This document shows, piece after piece, positions 52,470 through 61,828 of a DNA stretch of 64,000 bases (the stretch's first letter is position 1; each line of letters starts with the position of its first letter). The notes beneath the pieces are model-generated. The model did no database searches. It had not been told where the DNA came from and saw only the letters and a program-made list of their open reading frames with translations. The stretch comes from Nocardia sp. Lineage in GTDB: Bacteria; Actinomycetota; Actinomycetes; Mycobacteriales; Mycobacteriaceae. The position numbers and the translations under genes were made by a program. The stretch is taken from NCBI RefSeq assembly GCF_025465275.1, contig NZ_JAODNK010000127.1, forward strand, positions 1-64,000, in the 5' to 3' direction.

Positions 52470-55139
52470 ATGTCTTTACCGGGGGCGCAGCAGATCACCG
52501 TGCGTCATGAAGGAACCGATCGGGTCTTCGACGCGAGCCAGCAGATCACTATGGGCCGGGCCCCGGAAGTCACAGTTTTTGTCGACAGCCCGCTGGTTTC
52601 CCGCGTGCATGCGACCCTGGCCTGGCGCGGGAACAGCTGGGTGCTCTCCGATAACGGCAGCACCAATGGCGTCTTCGTGGACGCCCGCCGGTTGAGCCAG
52701 CCGATCCCGATCGACCGGCCGACCCAGGTCCGGCTCGGTGATGCCATCACCGGTCCACTGCTGCACCTGATTCCGCGGGTGGTGGCTCCGCAGGGACCGC
52801 CGTCGCAGCCGCAGCCACAGCAGCGCTGGGTGCCGCCGGCACAGAATCGCCCGCAGCCTCCGCAGCCTCCGCAGCAGTGGCCACCCACGCCGCAGCAGCA
52901 GCGCCCGCCGGTGTCCGGGCAGCAGCCGCCCGTGCAAGGTGGACGTCCGCCTGTCAGCGGGGCTCAGCCGCCGGTGCACGTACCGTCGCGTCCTGCGCAG
53001 TCCGGGCCGCAGCATCCGGTCCAGCCGCAGTCCGGACAGCAGCATCCGGTCCAGCCGCAGTCGCGGCCGCAGCCGGTGCAACCGTCGGTGCCGCTGCACC
53101 CGGACGCTCCGGACAATCTGAATATGACTGCCAAGGCCAGCATTTCGGCGGCGCCGCCGGTGCGGGCCCGCTCGGCTACCGGTCCGGCCGCGCGTGCGGA
53201 TCGAATTCCGCCGGGCGGCTTGAACATCGGCCGTACCAGTGACAATCAGATCGTCGTCAATGATCCGCTGGCCTCGCGCCGGCATGCCCGACTGCTGTCC
53301 GATCGCGGCAATCTGGCCATCGAGGATCTCGGGTCGGCCAATGGCACCTTCGTCAACGGCCGTCGTGAGCAGCGTTCGGTGCTGCGCGACCGCGACATCA
53401 TCACCGTCGGCAATGTCGACTTCGAGGTCCAGCAGGGCACTCTGGTGCGCCGGGAGCGCCCGCCCGCCGAGCAGGGTCTGCACGTGCACGGGGTCAGTTT
53501 CACCGTCGAGGGCAATAAGCAACTGCTCGTCGATGTGAACATGCAGGCGGGGCGGGGCACGCTGACCGCGCTCATCGGCCCGTCGGGTGCGGGCAAGTCG
53601 ACACTGTCGAAACTCATTGCGGGAACGACACAACCGTCCTCGGGTGTGGTCACCTTCGAGGGCCGCGGGCTGCATGCCGAATACGAAGCGCTGCGCTCGC
53701 GCATCGGCATGGTGCCGCAGGACGATGTGCTGCACCGGCAGCTCACCGTCAAACAGGCGCTCGGCTTCGCCGCGCAGCTGCGACTGCCACCCGATACCAG
53801 CAGGGCCGACCGGCAGCGCGTCATCGACGGTGTGCTGGACGAGCTTTCGCTCACCCAGCATGCCGACACCCGGGTGGATCGGCTCTCCGGTGGTCAGCGC
53901 AAGCGCGCCTCGGTGGCCATGGAACTGCTCACCGGCCCGTCGCTGCTGATTCTCGATGAGCCCACCTCCGGCCTGGATCCGGCGCTGGACCGTCAGGTCA
54001 TGACCATGCTGCGCGAGCTCGCCGACGCCGGCCGCACCGTCATCGTGGTCACGCATTCCGTTGCGTGCCTGGACATGTGCGACCAGGTGCTGCTGCTGGC
54101 GCCCGGCGGCAAGACCGCGTTCTGCGGGCATCCGGGCAGTGTGCGCGACTTCCTCGGCACCAGCGACTGGGCGGAGATCTTCTCCCGTGTCGCCAGTGAT
54201 CCCGATCGCGCCTTCGCGAATTTCCGCTCCCGGCAGGCGTTTGCGCCACCACCCCCGGCCGTGCAGCAGGGCGGAAAGGCCAAGCCGCCGAAATCCAGTG
54301 CCCTCAAGCAGTTCTCGACGCTGTCGCGCAGGCAGTTCCGGCTGGTGCTCGCCGATCGCGGGTATCTCGCCTTCCTGCTGATACTTCCGTTCGTGCTGGG
54401 CGGGCTGTCCCTGGTGGTGCCGGGTAAGAACGGCTTCCAGAAGGGCGGGTTCACCCAGATGCCCGACGGCTCCTTCGTTGCCACCGGCGGCAGTGAGGCG
54501 CAATCGCTGCTGGTGGTGCTGATACTCGGCGCCTGCTTCATGGGATCAACACTGACGGTGCGTGATCTGGTGGGCGAGCGTCCGATCTACCACCGCGAGC
54601 GCGCGGTCGGATTGCGTTCCGGCGCTTACCTGATGTCCAAGGTCGTGGTGTTCAGCTTCGCCGCCCTGCTGCAGTCCGGCGTGATGATGGGCATCGTGCT
54701 GGCGGCCAAGAAGCGGCCCGGACCGGGGGCGGTGATCTCCGCGGGCAGTGCCGAGTTGTACATCGATATCGCGCTGACCGCGGTGACCTGCGTGGTGGTC
54801 GGTCTGCTGCTGTCCACGCTCGCCAAATCCAACGAGCAGGTGATGCCGCTGCTGGTGGTCACCATCATGGCGCAGCTGGTCATGGCGGGCGGCATGATCC
54901 CGGTCACCGGCCGTGTTGTGCTGGAACAGGTTTCGTGGCTGTTCCCGGCGCGCTGGGGTTATGCCTCGGGGGCGTCGACGGTCAATATTCGCGAACTCTT
55001 CGCCACCGCGCAGCCCGATCGGCTGTGGAAGCACGCGGCGAATATCTGGTATCTGGATATCGGCATGCTGCTGGTGCTCACCGTCATTCTGACGCTGTTC
55101 ACCTGGTCGCGGCTGCGGCTGAAGAAGTCCGCGACATGA
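52470..55139 (+). CDS. FHA-ABC transporter (Rv1747-like)
   Basis: An 889-residue protein with the same architecture as Mycobacterium tuberculosis Rv1747. The first FHA domain (about 20-95, ITMGRAP and NGSTNGVFVD) is followed by a Pro/Gln-rich linker. A second FHA domain (about 245-320, LNIGRTSDNQ and GSANGTFVNGR) precedes the ABC ATPase (Walker A GPSGAGKST near 370, signature LSGGQRKRAS near 472). A C-terminal ABC-2 type membrane domain (about 620-885) has six or so helices. Rv1747 is regulated by the kinase PknF, whose gene adjoins it; here a kinase gene lies 3.3 kb away. The exported substrate is unknown, perhaps a lipid or lipoglycan. Confidence 0.92.
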   Translation: MSLPGAQQITVRHEGTDRVFDASQQITMGRAPEVTVFVDSPLVSRVHATLAWRGNSWVLSDNGSTNGVFVDARRLSQPIPIDRPTQVRLGDAITGPLLHLIPRVVAPQGPPSQPQPQQRWVPPAQNRPQPPQPPQQWPPTPQQQRPPVSGQQPPVQGGRPPVSGAQPPVHVPSRPAQSGPQHPVQPQSGQQHPVQPQSRPQPVQPSVPLHPDAPDNLNMTAKASISAAPPVRARSATGPAARADRIPPGGLNIGRTSDNQIVVNDPLASRRHARLLSDRGNLAIEDLGSANGTFVNGRREQRSVLRDRDIITVGNVDFEVQQGTLVRRERPPAEQGLHVHGVSFTVEGNKQLLVDVNMQAGRGTLTALIGPSGAGKSTLSKLIAGTTQPSSGVVTFEGRGLHAEYEALRSRIGMVPQDDVLHRQLTVKQALGFAAQLRLPPDTSRADRQRVIDGVLDELSLTQHADTRVDRLSGGQRKRASVAMELLTGPSLLILDEPTSGLDPALDRQVMTMLRELADAGRTVIVVTHSVACLDMCDQVLLLAPGGKTAFCGHPGSVRDFLGTSDWAEIFSRVASDPDRAFANFRSRQAFAPPPPAVQQGGKAKPPKSSALKQFSTLSRRQFRLVLADRGYLAFLLILPFVLGGLSLVVPGKNGFQKGGFTQMPDGSFVATGGSEAQSLLVVLILGACFMGSTLTVRDLVGERPIYHRERAVGLRSGAYLMSKVVVFSFAALLQSGVMMGIVLAAKKRPGPGAVISAGSAELYIDIALTAVTCVVVGLLLSTLAKSNEQVMPLLVVTIMAQLVMAGGMIPVTGRVVLEQVSWLFPARWGYASGASTVNIRELFATAQPDRLWKHAANIWYLDIGMLLVLTVILTLFTWSRLRLKKSAT

Positions 55140-55197
55140 GGCCCGGGGCCCGGTTGGACGGGGAGTCGCGCGCTTCCCTCGGCGAGCAGGCACACTG

Positions 55198-57285
55198 ATG
55201 GCTGTGACAGCTCGAGTTGGGGCAGTGCATCTGGGCTGGGACGTGGTATCGGTGGCCGCCGGTGGCGGTGGTGCGTCGATACGTCCTGTCCAGGTCGAGG
55301 GCACATATACGCCGCCCGCCTATCTGCTGGCGGATTCATCCGGCCGACTGCATACCGCAGGTGTGGACCGGCGTCCCGACGTCGGTATCGCCATCTCCGA
55401 TGTGCGCGACATCCTCGGGCATCCGCAGATCGTGGTGGCCGGGGCGACCTGGCCCGCGGACCTGGTGTTCCGGGCCCGCATGTTCAATCCGCTGGCGGCG
55501 GTGATCAAACATCTGGGCGGGCAGCCCGACGTGCTCGCACTGCCCTTCCCCGATGAGTGGCCCGACCCCAAGGTCGACGAATTCGTGCGCCTGGTCGAGA
55601 ATCTCGGCGTCGTCGCCGAGGCGCTGCCGGAATCGGTGGCGCTCTCCGGATACATTCGCGCGCTCGGCCTGGTGCGCGGCACCGGTCGCGGGCCGGGTGT
55701 CGGCGCCACCGGCGTCTACTCCGATGGACGCGAAGTGCTGGTGGTGGCCGTGCACGGCGATGACGATCAGCCCACCGAATCGGTGAGCGTGGCCATTACC
55801 GCCGACGCCCTGCACCAGGCGCGGGCCGCCGACAATGTGGTCATCGAGGTGATGGCGGCCGCGCGCGGCGTCGGCGCCGATACCTCCACCGTGCTGCTGG
55901 CCGGCAATGTGTGCTTCAACGACGCGCTGCGGCTGGCCTTCCAGAACCATCTCGGGCACCGGTTCCACGTGGCGGAGCATCCGATGCACGCGCTGGTGCT
56001 CGGCGCTACGCATCTACTGGTCAATGACAGCGAGCTCACCGCGGAAGCGATGGCGGCTCGCTCGGAAACGCAGATGCCGCAACAGGGTTCGGCTCCGAAT
56101 ACGCCACGGCATGCGGACCACGGTGGCCGGGTCGGGCCCTCGACCGGGGAGTTCCCGCGGCACGGACAGGTCGTGCCGCAGAGCCCGGCTGTGCCCGAAC
56201 CCGTCGGCGCAGAGGCGCGGCCGGTGGATCAGGGGCCGCGAAATGTGGTGCCGCCGAGCGAATCCGGTGCCCCGCGTACCGAATCTCCGCATGCGGCAGG
56301 TCCGGTCACCGGAGCGCAACCGGTGGTCGATCCGGCGGGCGCCGGGGAAACCCGGCGGGTGACGGCGGAGGATCTCGCGCAGATTCCGACCGCGTCGCGC
56401 GGTGGACTGCCGCCGGGGCTGGCGGGCGTGGGTGGACGTTTCACCCGGCCGCCGGGGACTCCGGCCGATGATCAGATGACGGCTGTGATGGGTCATACGC
56501 CGCAGGGTTATGGTCCCGGGCAGCCGAATCCTGGTGCAGGGCAGCAGAATCCCGCTGCCGGTCAGCCGAATCCTGCTGCGGGTCAGCCGAATCCACCTGC
56601 GGTGCAGTACGGCCCGGGTTACGGTCCGACCGGCGGACAGCAGGGACAGCCCGGTTACGGGCAGCAGGGGCAACCCGGCTACGGCCCGGGTCCGCAGGAC
56701 GGGTCCGCGCAGGGCCAGTACGGCCAGCCGGGACAGGGCGGTTACGGTGCTCCGCCCGCCGGATACGGCCCGGGCAACTACGGCGGCCCGGGTGCGAACT
56801 TTGCGGGTCCTTCCGGAAACGCTCCTGGTCAGGCCGGTGCGATGTACGGTGGGTCGATGCCGCAGAGTGGGTCGCGTCAGCCGAATCCGCAGCCGCCGGA
56901 AGAAGGTGCCGGACAGCCTGATTCGGATTCCGGTGGTGACGGGAAGCGCAAGGGCAAGCTGTGGAACAAGGTGAAGGGCAACCTGTTCGGTGCGCCCATC
57001 ATCATCGGCGCCGCCGCGCTGGGGGCCATGGGCATGATGCATTCCGATGCCGAATCGGTGCAGCTCGCGTCCGGGCAGTTCGGTGTCTCCGACAGACTCG
57101 ACACCCACCTGATCGATCAGGTCTGCGCGCTGACCCCGTGGGCGTCGGGTACACCGCTGCCGGGCATCTCCAGCATCGATGATCCGCAGCACCTAGGTTG
57201 CCTCACGCTCGGCATCGATACGCTCCGCTACACCATTCCGGGCCCGGTCCGCGGTGTGGACCCGGGCCCTCCCATGCAGATCTGA
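55198..57285 (+). CDS. Type VII secretion-associated protein with actin/Hsp70-like N-terminus
   Basis: A 695-residue protein. Residues 1-285 resemble the Hsp70/actin nucleotide-binding fold (GAVHLGWDVVSV at the start, STVLLAGNVCFNDALR late), but motif conservation is weak. Residues 290-580 are low complexity, with a Pro/Gly/Gln-rich part of QPNPAAG-type repeats. One membrane helix (about 597-615) precedes an 80-residue external C-terminus with two cysteines. It lies between the secretion genes and rplM, where mycobacterial ESX-4 has Rv3446c, so it is the positional counterpart; sequence homology to Rv3446c is unproven. Confidence 0.65.
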   Translation: MAVTARVGAVHLGWDVVSVAAGGGGASIRPVQVEGTYTPPAYLLADSSGRLHTAGVDRRPDVGIAISDVRDILGHPQIVVAGATWPADLVFRARMFNPLAAVIKHLGGQPDVLALPFPDEWPDPKVDEFVRLVENLGVVAEALPESVALSGYIRALGLVRGTGRGPGVGATGVYSDGREVLVVAVHGDDDQPTESVSVAITADALHQARAADNVVIEVMAAARGVGADTSTVLLAGNVCFNDALRLAFQNHLGHRFHVAEHPMHALVLGATHLLVNDSELTAEAMAARSETQMPQQGSAPNTPRHADHGGRVGPSTGEFPRHGQVVPQSPAVPEPVGAEARPVDQGPRNVVPPSESGAPRTESPHAAGPVTGAQPVVDPAGAGETRRVTAEDLAQIPTASRGGLPPGLAGVGGRFTRPPGTPADDQMTAVMGHTPQGYGPGQPNPGAGQQNPAAGQPNPAAGQPNPPAVQYGPGYGPTGGQQGQPGYGQQGQPGYGPGPQDGSAQGQYGQPGQGGYGAPPAGYGPGNYGGPGANFAGPSGNAPGQAGAMYGGSMPQSGSRQPNPQPPEEGAGQPDSDSGGDGKRKGKLWNKVKGNLFGAPIIIGAAALGAMGMMHSDAESVQLASGQFGVSDRLDTHLIDQVCALTPWASGTPLPGISSIDDPQHLGCLTLGIDTLRYTIPGPVRGVDPGPPMQI

Positions 57286-57496
57286 CCGGGCTACTACCGG
57301 CCGGAGCCCGGTTCCGGCCGGTCGGTCCACGGCCGGTTTCAGGTCCGCGGGGCGGCGCTGGTACTGTGGCTCGTTGGCGTGCGGTACGGCCGGGTTCATT
57401 CCTGGCTGTCGCGCGAGCCCCGGGTCTCCACCAGCCGCCGGGGATCACTCGACCACATGCCTGGCTGGCACCACATACGACAGACAGGGAACGACT

Positions 57497-57940
57497 GTGC
57501 CTACGTACAGCCCGAAGGCGGGTGACGTGACCCGCCAGTGGTACGTCATCGACGCCACTGACGTAGTCCTCGGCCGTCTCGCCGTTCAGGCAGCGAACCT
57601 GCTGCGCGGCAAGACCAAGCCGACCTACGCTCCGCACGTCGATGGTGGCGACTTCGTCATCATCATCAACGCTGACAAGGTTGCCGTTTCCGGCAACAAG
57701 CGTGAGAACAAGTTCATCCACACCCACTCCGGGCACCCGGGCGGTCTCAAGTCCCGCTCTGTCGGCGAGATCCTCGACACCCGCCCCGACCGTCTGGTCG
57801 AGCGCGCGGTCAAGGGCATGATCCCGAAGAACAAGCTGGGTAACAGCATCGGCGGCAAGTTGAAGGTCTACGCAGGCCCGAACCACCCGCATGCCGCTCA
57901 GCAGCCCATTCCCTTCGAGATCAAGCAGGTTGCCCAGTGA
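57497..57940 (+). CDS. rplM: 50S ribosomal protein L13
   Basis: A 147-residue L13 that binds 23S rRNA early in assembly. VPTYSPKAGDVTRQWYVIDA, PTYAPHVDGGDFVIIINADK and HPHAAQQP are canonical. The start is GTG 57497-57499. A 211-bp leader (57286-57496) precedes it and must hold the promoter; a weak TTTCAG/TACTGT pair at 57337 and 57362 has 19-base spacing. It overlaps rpsI by 4 bp. Confidence 0.97.
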   Translation: MPTYSPKAGDVTRQWYVIDATDVVLGRLAVQAANLLRGKTKPTYAPHVDGGDFVIIINADKVAVSGNKRENKFIHTHSGHPGGLKSRSVGEILDTRPDRLVERAVKGMIPKNKLGNSIGGKLKVYAGPNHPHAAQQPIPFEIKQVAQ

Positions 57941-58458
57941 CCGCTCCTGAGGAATTCAACGACGACGAGTTCGTCGTGGAAGACACCACCGTCGAGGTCG
58001 TCGAGGAGGGTGACGGCTACGAGGCCGAGTTCACAGCCGAGGAAGAAGAGACCTTCGCCGCGGTCCTGACCGACCGCCCGGTGCAGACTGTCGGCCGCCG
58101 CAAGGAAGCCGTTGTTCGCGTGCGCATGGTGCCGGGTACCGGCAACTTCGTGCTGAACGGCCGCACCATCGAGAACTACTTCCCGAACAAGGTGCACCAG
58201 CAGCTGGTCAAGTCCCCGCTGGTCCTGGTCGAGCGTGCCGAGTCCTTCGACATCTTCGCTCGTCTCGTCGGCGGCGGCCCGTCCGGTCAGGCCGGCGCCC
58301 TGCGTCTGGCGATCGCGCGTGCGCTGATCATCGTCACCCCGGACGACCGTCCCGCCCTCAAGCGCGCCGGCTTCCTGACTCGTGATGACCGCGCCGTCGA
58401 GCGTAAGAAGTACGGTCTGAAGAAGGCCCGCAAGGCGCCGCAGTACTCGAAGCGCTGA
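57937..58458 (+). CDS. rpsI: 30S ribosomal protein S9
   Basis: A 173-residue S9 whose C-terminal tail reaches the P site. The universal KKYGLKKARKAPQYSKR end and the VQTVGRRKEAVVRVRM and GTGNFVLNGR blocks are present. An acidic N-terminal extension of about 45 residues, common in actinobacteria, precedes the core. GTG start overlaps the rplM stop (GTGA), indicating coupled translation. Confidence 0.97.
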   Translation: MTAPEEFNDDEFVVEDTTVEVVEEGDGYEAEFTAEEEETFAAVLTDRPVQTVGRRKEAVVRVRMVPGTGNFVLNGRTIENYFPNKVHQQLVKSPLVLVERAESFDIFARLVGGGPSGQAGALRLAIARALIIVTPDDRPALKRAGFLTRDDRAVERKKYGLKKARKAPQYSKR

Positions 58459-58532
58459 TTTTCCGCCGTCGGGCTGCACCGTGTTCGAACCTTCACTGGA
58501 CCGAACGCGGTACGGTCTACACGGCAACCTGT

Positions 58533-58588
58533 ACGAGAGCAGGCTCCCTGCAACGGTTTTCGCAAACCGTCCGGGCGCCTGCTCTCGT
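58533..58588 (+). promoter_or_regulatory. Long hairpin in the glmM leader
   Basis: A 12-bp perfect outer stem ACGAGAGCAGGC/GCCTGCTCTCGT (58533-58544 with 58577-58588) encloses an inner 7-bp stem ACGGTTT/AAACCGT (58553-58559 with 58564-58570) closed by a TCGC tetraloop. It ends 27 bases before the glmM ATG. It could terminate rplM-rpsI transcription or act as a control element of glmM. Confidence 0.65.
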
Positions 58589-58615
58589 GCTGTATCGACC
58601 AGTCAGGGGTGAGGT

Positions 58616-59983
58616 ATGGGACGTTTGTTCGGCACCGACGGAGTCCGCGGGCTCGCCAACGACACGCTGAGTCCGGAACTGGCGCTGCAGGTTTCGGCCG
58701 CGGCGGCGCAGGTGCTCAGCCGCGGGAAGAAGCGCGCACTGGCCGTGGTGGGGCGTGACCCGCGTGCGAGTGGTGAAATGCTGGAGGCCGCCGTTATCGC
58801 GGGCCTGACTTCCGTTGGCGTGGACGTGCTTTCGGTGGGTGTACTGCCGACACCGGCCGTCGCCTACCTGACCGGCGTGTACGACGCATGCCTGGGCGTG
58901 ATGATCTCCGCCTCGCACAATCCCATGCCGGACAATGGCATCAAGATCTTCGCCGCCGGCGGGCACAAGCTCGACGACGTCATCGAGGACCGCATCGAGG
59001 CGCTCATCGCCGAAGGCAGGTTCGTTCGACCGGTCGGCGCGGGCGTCGGGCGGGTACTGGGCAAGCCCGGCCAGCTGTTCGGCTCACATGATCAGTACAG
59101 CCTCGAAGGCACCCATGAGCGCTATGTGGAGCACCTGGTGGAAGCCACCGGGCGTGACCTGAGCGGGCTCACCGTGGTGGTGGACTGTGCGCACGGCGCG
59201 GCCTCCGAGGTCGGCCCGGCCGCTCTCCGCGAGGCGGGCGCGACGGTGGTCGCCATCAATGCCGATCCCGACGGCCTGAACATCAACGAGGGTTGCGGCT
59301 CGACACATCTGGGGCAGATCCGGCGTGCGGTGGTCGAGCACGGCGGCGATCTGGGCCTGGCCCTGGACGGTGACGCCGACCGCTGCCTGGCCGTGGATGC
59401 CACGGGCACCGTGGTCGACGGCGACGCCATCATGGCCGTCATCGCCTTGGCCATGCGGGACTCCGGTGAACTGGCCGAGGACACTCTAGTCGCCACCGTC
59501 ATGAGCAATCTGGGTCTGCACATCGCCATGCGCGAGGCCGGAATCGCCATGCGTACCACCGCGGTCGGCGATCGCTACGTGCTGGAGGAGCTGCGCCGCA
59601 GCGGTCTCACCCTCGGCGGCGAACAGTCCGGCCATGTGGTCCTGCCGAAGTTCGGCACCACCGGCGACGGTGTGCTCACCGGGCTGAAGCTGATGGCCCG
59701 GATGGCCGAAACCGGCCGCACCCTGGCCGATCTCGCGGCCGTCGTGCAGACGGTTCCGCAGGTGCTGGTGAACGTGCATGTCTCCGACAAGGCCGCCGTG
59801 GCGGTCGCCACCGAGGTTGTCGCGGCGGTCACCGAAGCCGAGCGGCTGCTCGGCGACACCGGCCGAGTCCTGCTGCGCCCCAGCGGAACCGAACAACTCG
59901 TCCGCGTCATGGTGGAGGCCACCGATCCTTCCCTCGCCCAGCGCCTGGCCGACGACCTCGCCAAGCTGGTGGCGGCTGTCTGA
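58616..59983 (+). CDS. glmM: Phosphoglucosamine mutase
   Basis: A 455-residue enzyme that converts glucosamine-6-phosphate to glucosamine-1-phosphate for peptidoglycan precursor synthesis. MGRLFGTDGVRGLAN is the canonical start. The phospho-Ser is in ISASHNPMPDNGIK, the metal loop is DGDADRC and the substrate loop GGEQSGHV; the C-terminal RPSGTEQLVRVM binds phosphate. Position after rpsI matches mycobacterial Rv3441c. The long leader hairpin upstream is the only unusual feature. Confidence 0.97.
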   Translation: MGRLFGTDGVRGLANDTLSPELALQVSAAAAQVLSRGKKRALAVVGRDPRASGEMLEAAVIAGLTSVGVDVLSVGVLPTPAVAYLTGVYDACLGVMISASHNPMPDNGIKIFAAGGHKLDDVIEDRIEALIAEGRFVRPVGAGVGRVLGKPGQLFGSHDQYSLEGTHERYVEHLVEATGRDLSGLTVVVDCAHGAASEVGPAALREAGATVVAINADPDGLNINEGCGSTHLGQIRRAVVEHGGDLGLALDGDADRCLAVDATGTVVDGDAIMAVIALAMRDSGELAEDTLVATVMSNLGLHIAMREAGIAMRTTAVGDRYVLEELRRSGLTLGGEQSGHVVLPKFGTTGDGVLTGLKLMARMAETGRTLADLAAVVQTVPQVLVNVHVSDKAAVAVATEVVAAVTEAERLLGDTGRVLLRPSGTEQLVRVMVEATDPSLAQRLADDLAKLVAAV

Positions 59984-60168
59984 GGTCGGTCTTGCTAACC
60001 GAACAGAGGAGCCCTCGGCCCCCGAGGGGGAGACCGGCCCTGGTCACCTCTCGAAACAAACCCCGAACACCCCGGCCGTCATACCTCTTCAGGCTCTCGA
60101 TCGGTGCGCTCTTTTGTCTTGTGCGTTTTGCTCTTTCACTCCCGATCGCACCAGCGCGGCGGGGGCGG

Positions 60169-61809
60169 CTACTCCTCGGTGAGTTTGCCGTTTTCCAGGT
60201 GCCAGCGGCGGGTAGCGCGGACATTGTCGAGCATGCGGCGGTCGTGGGTGACCAGGAGGACTGTGCCGGTGAAGGATTCGACGGCCTCCTCCAGTTGTTC
60301 GATGGCGGCTAGGTCCAGGTGGTTGGTGGGCTCGTCCAGGACCAGGAGGTTTACGCCGCGGGCCTGGAGCAGGGCCAGGGCGGCGCGGGTGCGTTCGCCG
60401 GGGGAGAGGGTGTCGTTGGGGCGCAGGACGTGTGGGCCGCGGAGGCCGAATTTGGCCAGGAGGGTGCGGACCTCGGCCTCGGGCCAATCGGGGATTTCGG
60501 CGCTGAAAGTGTCTGCGAGAGTGTCGGTTCCACGGAACAGGCCGCGGGCCTGATCCACCTCGCCGATCGCCACCGCGGAGCCGAGTGCGGCGGATCCGGT
60601 GTCCGGCTTCGTCTTTCCGAGCAGTACCGACAGCAGGGTGGATTTGCCCGCGCCATTGGCGCCGGTCAGGACGATGCGGTCGCCGTAATCCACCTGCACG
60701 GTGACCGGGCCGAGCGTGAAATCACCGCGCGTCACAGTCGCATTCGAGAGGGTGGCGACGACCGAGCCGCTGCGGGGGGCGGCGGCGATGACCATGCGCA
60801 GTTCCCACTCCTTGCGCGGCTCCTCCACCGCGTCCAGGCGTTCGATGCGGCGCATGGTTTGCTTCACCTTCGACGCCTGCTTCTCGGTGGCTTCCGCGCG
60901 CGCCTTGCGGCCGAGCTTGTCGGAGTCCTGCTTGCTCTTGCGGCGGGCATTGCGCACACCGTGTTCCATCCAATTGCGCTGCATACCGGCGCGGGCTTCG
61001 AGGCCGGCCTTGGTGTCGGCGTAGTCCTCGAAGGCTTCGCGGACGTGGCGGCGGGCGATCTCCCGTTCCTCCAGATACGACTCGTAACCGCCGTCGTAGA
61101 TGCCGACCTGCTGCTGCGCCAGATCCAGCTCGACAATGCTGTTCACGGTGCGCGCCAGGAACTCTCGATCGTGGCTGATCACCATGAGCGGTTCGCGAAT
61201 GCCGGTCACAAACTGCTCCAGCCGGGCCAGGCCGTCCAGGTCGAGGTCATTGGTGGGCTCATCCAGGAGCAGAATGTCGAAGCGGGACAACAGGACCGAG
61301 GCCAGACCGGCGCGGGCGGCCTGGCCGCCCGACAGCACTGTCATCGGGGTCTCCAGGCCGTGCGGGAGGCTCGCGGTCAGGCCGAGGTCGGCGGCGGTCT
61401 CGTCGGCGCGCTGTTCCAGATCCGCGCCGCCGAGTGCGAGCCAGCGTTCCAGGGCGGGGGAGAACTCGTCCTCGCCGCCGTCGGCCAGCCGTTCGGCCGC
61501 CGCGTCCATGATGCGCTGGGCCTCGCCGACGCCGGTGCGCCGACGCAGGAATTCGAGCACGGTCTCGCCCGCGATGCGCTCCGGCTCCTGGGCCAGATAG
61601 CCGACCGTGGCATCGGGCGGGCTGAGGGTGATCTCGCCCTCGGGGGCGTGCCCGTCGGCGAGCATGCGCAGCAGGGTGGACTTTCCGGCGCCGTTCACTC
61701 CGACCAGGCCGATCACGTCGCCGGGGGCCAGTACGAGATCGAGGTCTTCGAAGAGGGTGCGTTCGCCGTGTCCGGCAGCGAGTCCGCGCGCATGCAGAGT
61801 GGTGCTCAC
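60169..61809 (-). CDS. ABC-F family ATPase (ribosome-associated type)
   Basis: A 546-residue soluble protein with two ABC domains and no membrane part. The Walker A motifs are both GxNGAGKSTLL (about residues 38 and 385) and the signatures are LSGGQ and LSPGE. A charged linker of about 80 residues (RNARRKSKQDSDKLGRKAR region) between domains is the P-site tRNA interaction motif position. ABC-F proteins act on the ribosome, as translation factors or antibiotic-resistance protectors. GTG start at 61809. The 185-bp space between it and glmM (59984-60168) holds nothing recognisable. Which role it has is not decidable here. Confidence 0.9.
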   Translation of the reverse strand: MSTTLHARGLAAGHGERTLFEDLDLVLAPGDVIGLVGVNGAGKSTLLRMLADGHAPEGEITLSPPDATVGYLAQEPERIAGETVLEFLRRRTGVGEAQRIMDAAAERLADGGEDEFSPALERWLALGGADLEQRADETAADLGLTASLPHGLETPMTVLSGGQAARAGLASVLLSRFDILLLDEPTNDLDLDGLARLEQFVTGIREPLMVISHDREFLARTVNSIVELDLAQQQVGIYDGGYESYLEEREIARRHVREAFEDYADTKAGLEARAGMQRNWMEHGVRNARRKSKQDSDKLGRKARAEATEKQASKVKQTMRRIERLDAVEEPRKEWELRMVIAAAPRSGSVVATLSNATVTRGDFTLGPVTVQVDYGDRIVLTGANGAGKSTLLSVLLGKTKPDTGSAALGSAVAIGEVDQARGLFRGTDTLADTFSAEIPDWPEAEVRTLLAKFGLRGPHVLRPNDTLSPGERTRAALALLQARGVNLLVLDEPTNHLDLAAIEQLEEAVESFTGTVLLVTHDRRMLDNVRATRRWHLENGKLTEE

Positions 61810-61828
61810 CTGCGCGATTCTGCCCTGT

